From the NCBI GenBank assembly GCA_963642455.1, contig CAVIGM010000032.1:1-13412 (forward strand): 13,412 bases of DNA, given 5' to 3'. The DNA is from Crickella sp963642455 (GTDB taxonomy: Bacteria; Bacillota; Clostridia; Peptostreptococcales; Anaerovoracaceae). Below, piece by piece: positions 13,336 to 13,412 of this stretch. The position numbers and the translations under genes are program-made. Each line of letters starts with the position of its first letter. Position 1 is the first letter of the stretch. The notes under the pieces are model-generated. The model did not search any database. It was not told the DNA's origin and saw nothing but the letters and a program-made list of their open reading frames with translations.

Positions 13336-13412
13336 TAGATCAGCAAAGCAGATTGTATTTTTATTGTATTTTATGCTGTTCAATGCCTATCGGGGAAGTA
13401 GGTGTTAAAACC
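13335..13412. repeat. Right inverted terminal repeat
   Basis: This is the inverted copy of the left end. Bases 13377-13412 and 13335-13368 are perfect matches to the left repeat, and the 8-base block 13369-13376 is the only divergent part. Diverged similarity extends inward to about 13319. Its position at the last base of the window supports a complete linear genome with a replication origin at each end. Confidence 0.95.

Noticed and set aside
1..13412. tRNA genes, integrase or lysogeny genes
   Set aside because: No cloverleaf-like segment or recombinase/repressor motif seen in the gaps or in the translated genes.

Overview
The window looks like the complete linear genome of a very small phi29-like phage (protein-primed DNA replication, short-tailed podovirus). 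The evidence is near-identical inverted terminal repeats at the two extreme ends, a protein-primed family B DNA polymerase with a likely terminal-protein gene directly upstream, a gp16-type packaging ATPase, and a full short-tail structural cassette. At about 13.4 kb it is well below phi29 (about 19 kb). Strong AGGAGG ribosome-binding sites, AT-rich codon use and sigma-A-like promoters suggest a Firmicutes (Clostridia-like) host; this is inference. There is no integrase, repressor, tRNA or CRISPR array, so a strictly lytic lifestyle is likely.

Layout. Left arm (plus strand, 111-3252): two small unknown genes, a terminal-protein candidate and the DNA polymerase, tightly overlapped and probably read from a promoter at the inner edge of the left terminal repeat. 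Right arm (minus strand, from 13271 down to 3245): four small genes (two of them under 60 codons), one resembling a SpoVG/SSB-like phage family; the packaging ATPase; a promoter/structured-RNA/terminator unit; a repeat-bearing 96-aa protein in the scaffold position; major capsid; tail knob (gp9-like); portal (gp10-like); lower collar (gp11-like); holin; endolysin; a 208-aa tail-associated protein; a 68-aa protein; and a beta-helix appendage (gp12-like). The two arms converge with overlapping stop codons at 3245-3252.

How it works together. Terminal protein and polymerase would start replication at both ends. The ATPase would package DNA through the 309-aa portal into a capsid of the 413-aa protein. 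The knob, collar and appendage form the tail. Holin and a CHAP/NlpC-like endolysin lyse the host.

The most interesting element is the 11112-11258 intergenic block on the minus strand. It has a near-consensus promoter (TTGACA, 17-bp spacer, extended TGA-TATAGA), a roughly 110-nt RNA closed by a perfect 8-bp helix with nested helices and a crossing 4-nt pairing, and an intrinsic terminator. It lies immediately downstream of the packaging ATPase gene. It is a candidate packaging RNA (pRNA analogue), or alternatively an attenuator for the late genes.
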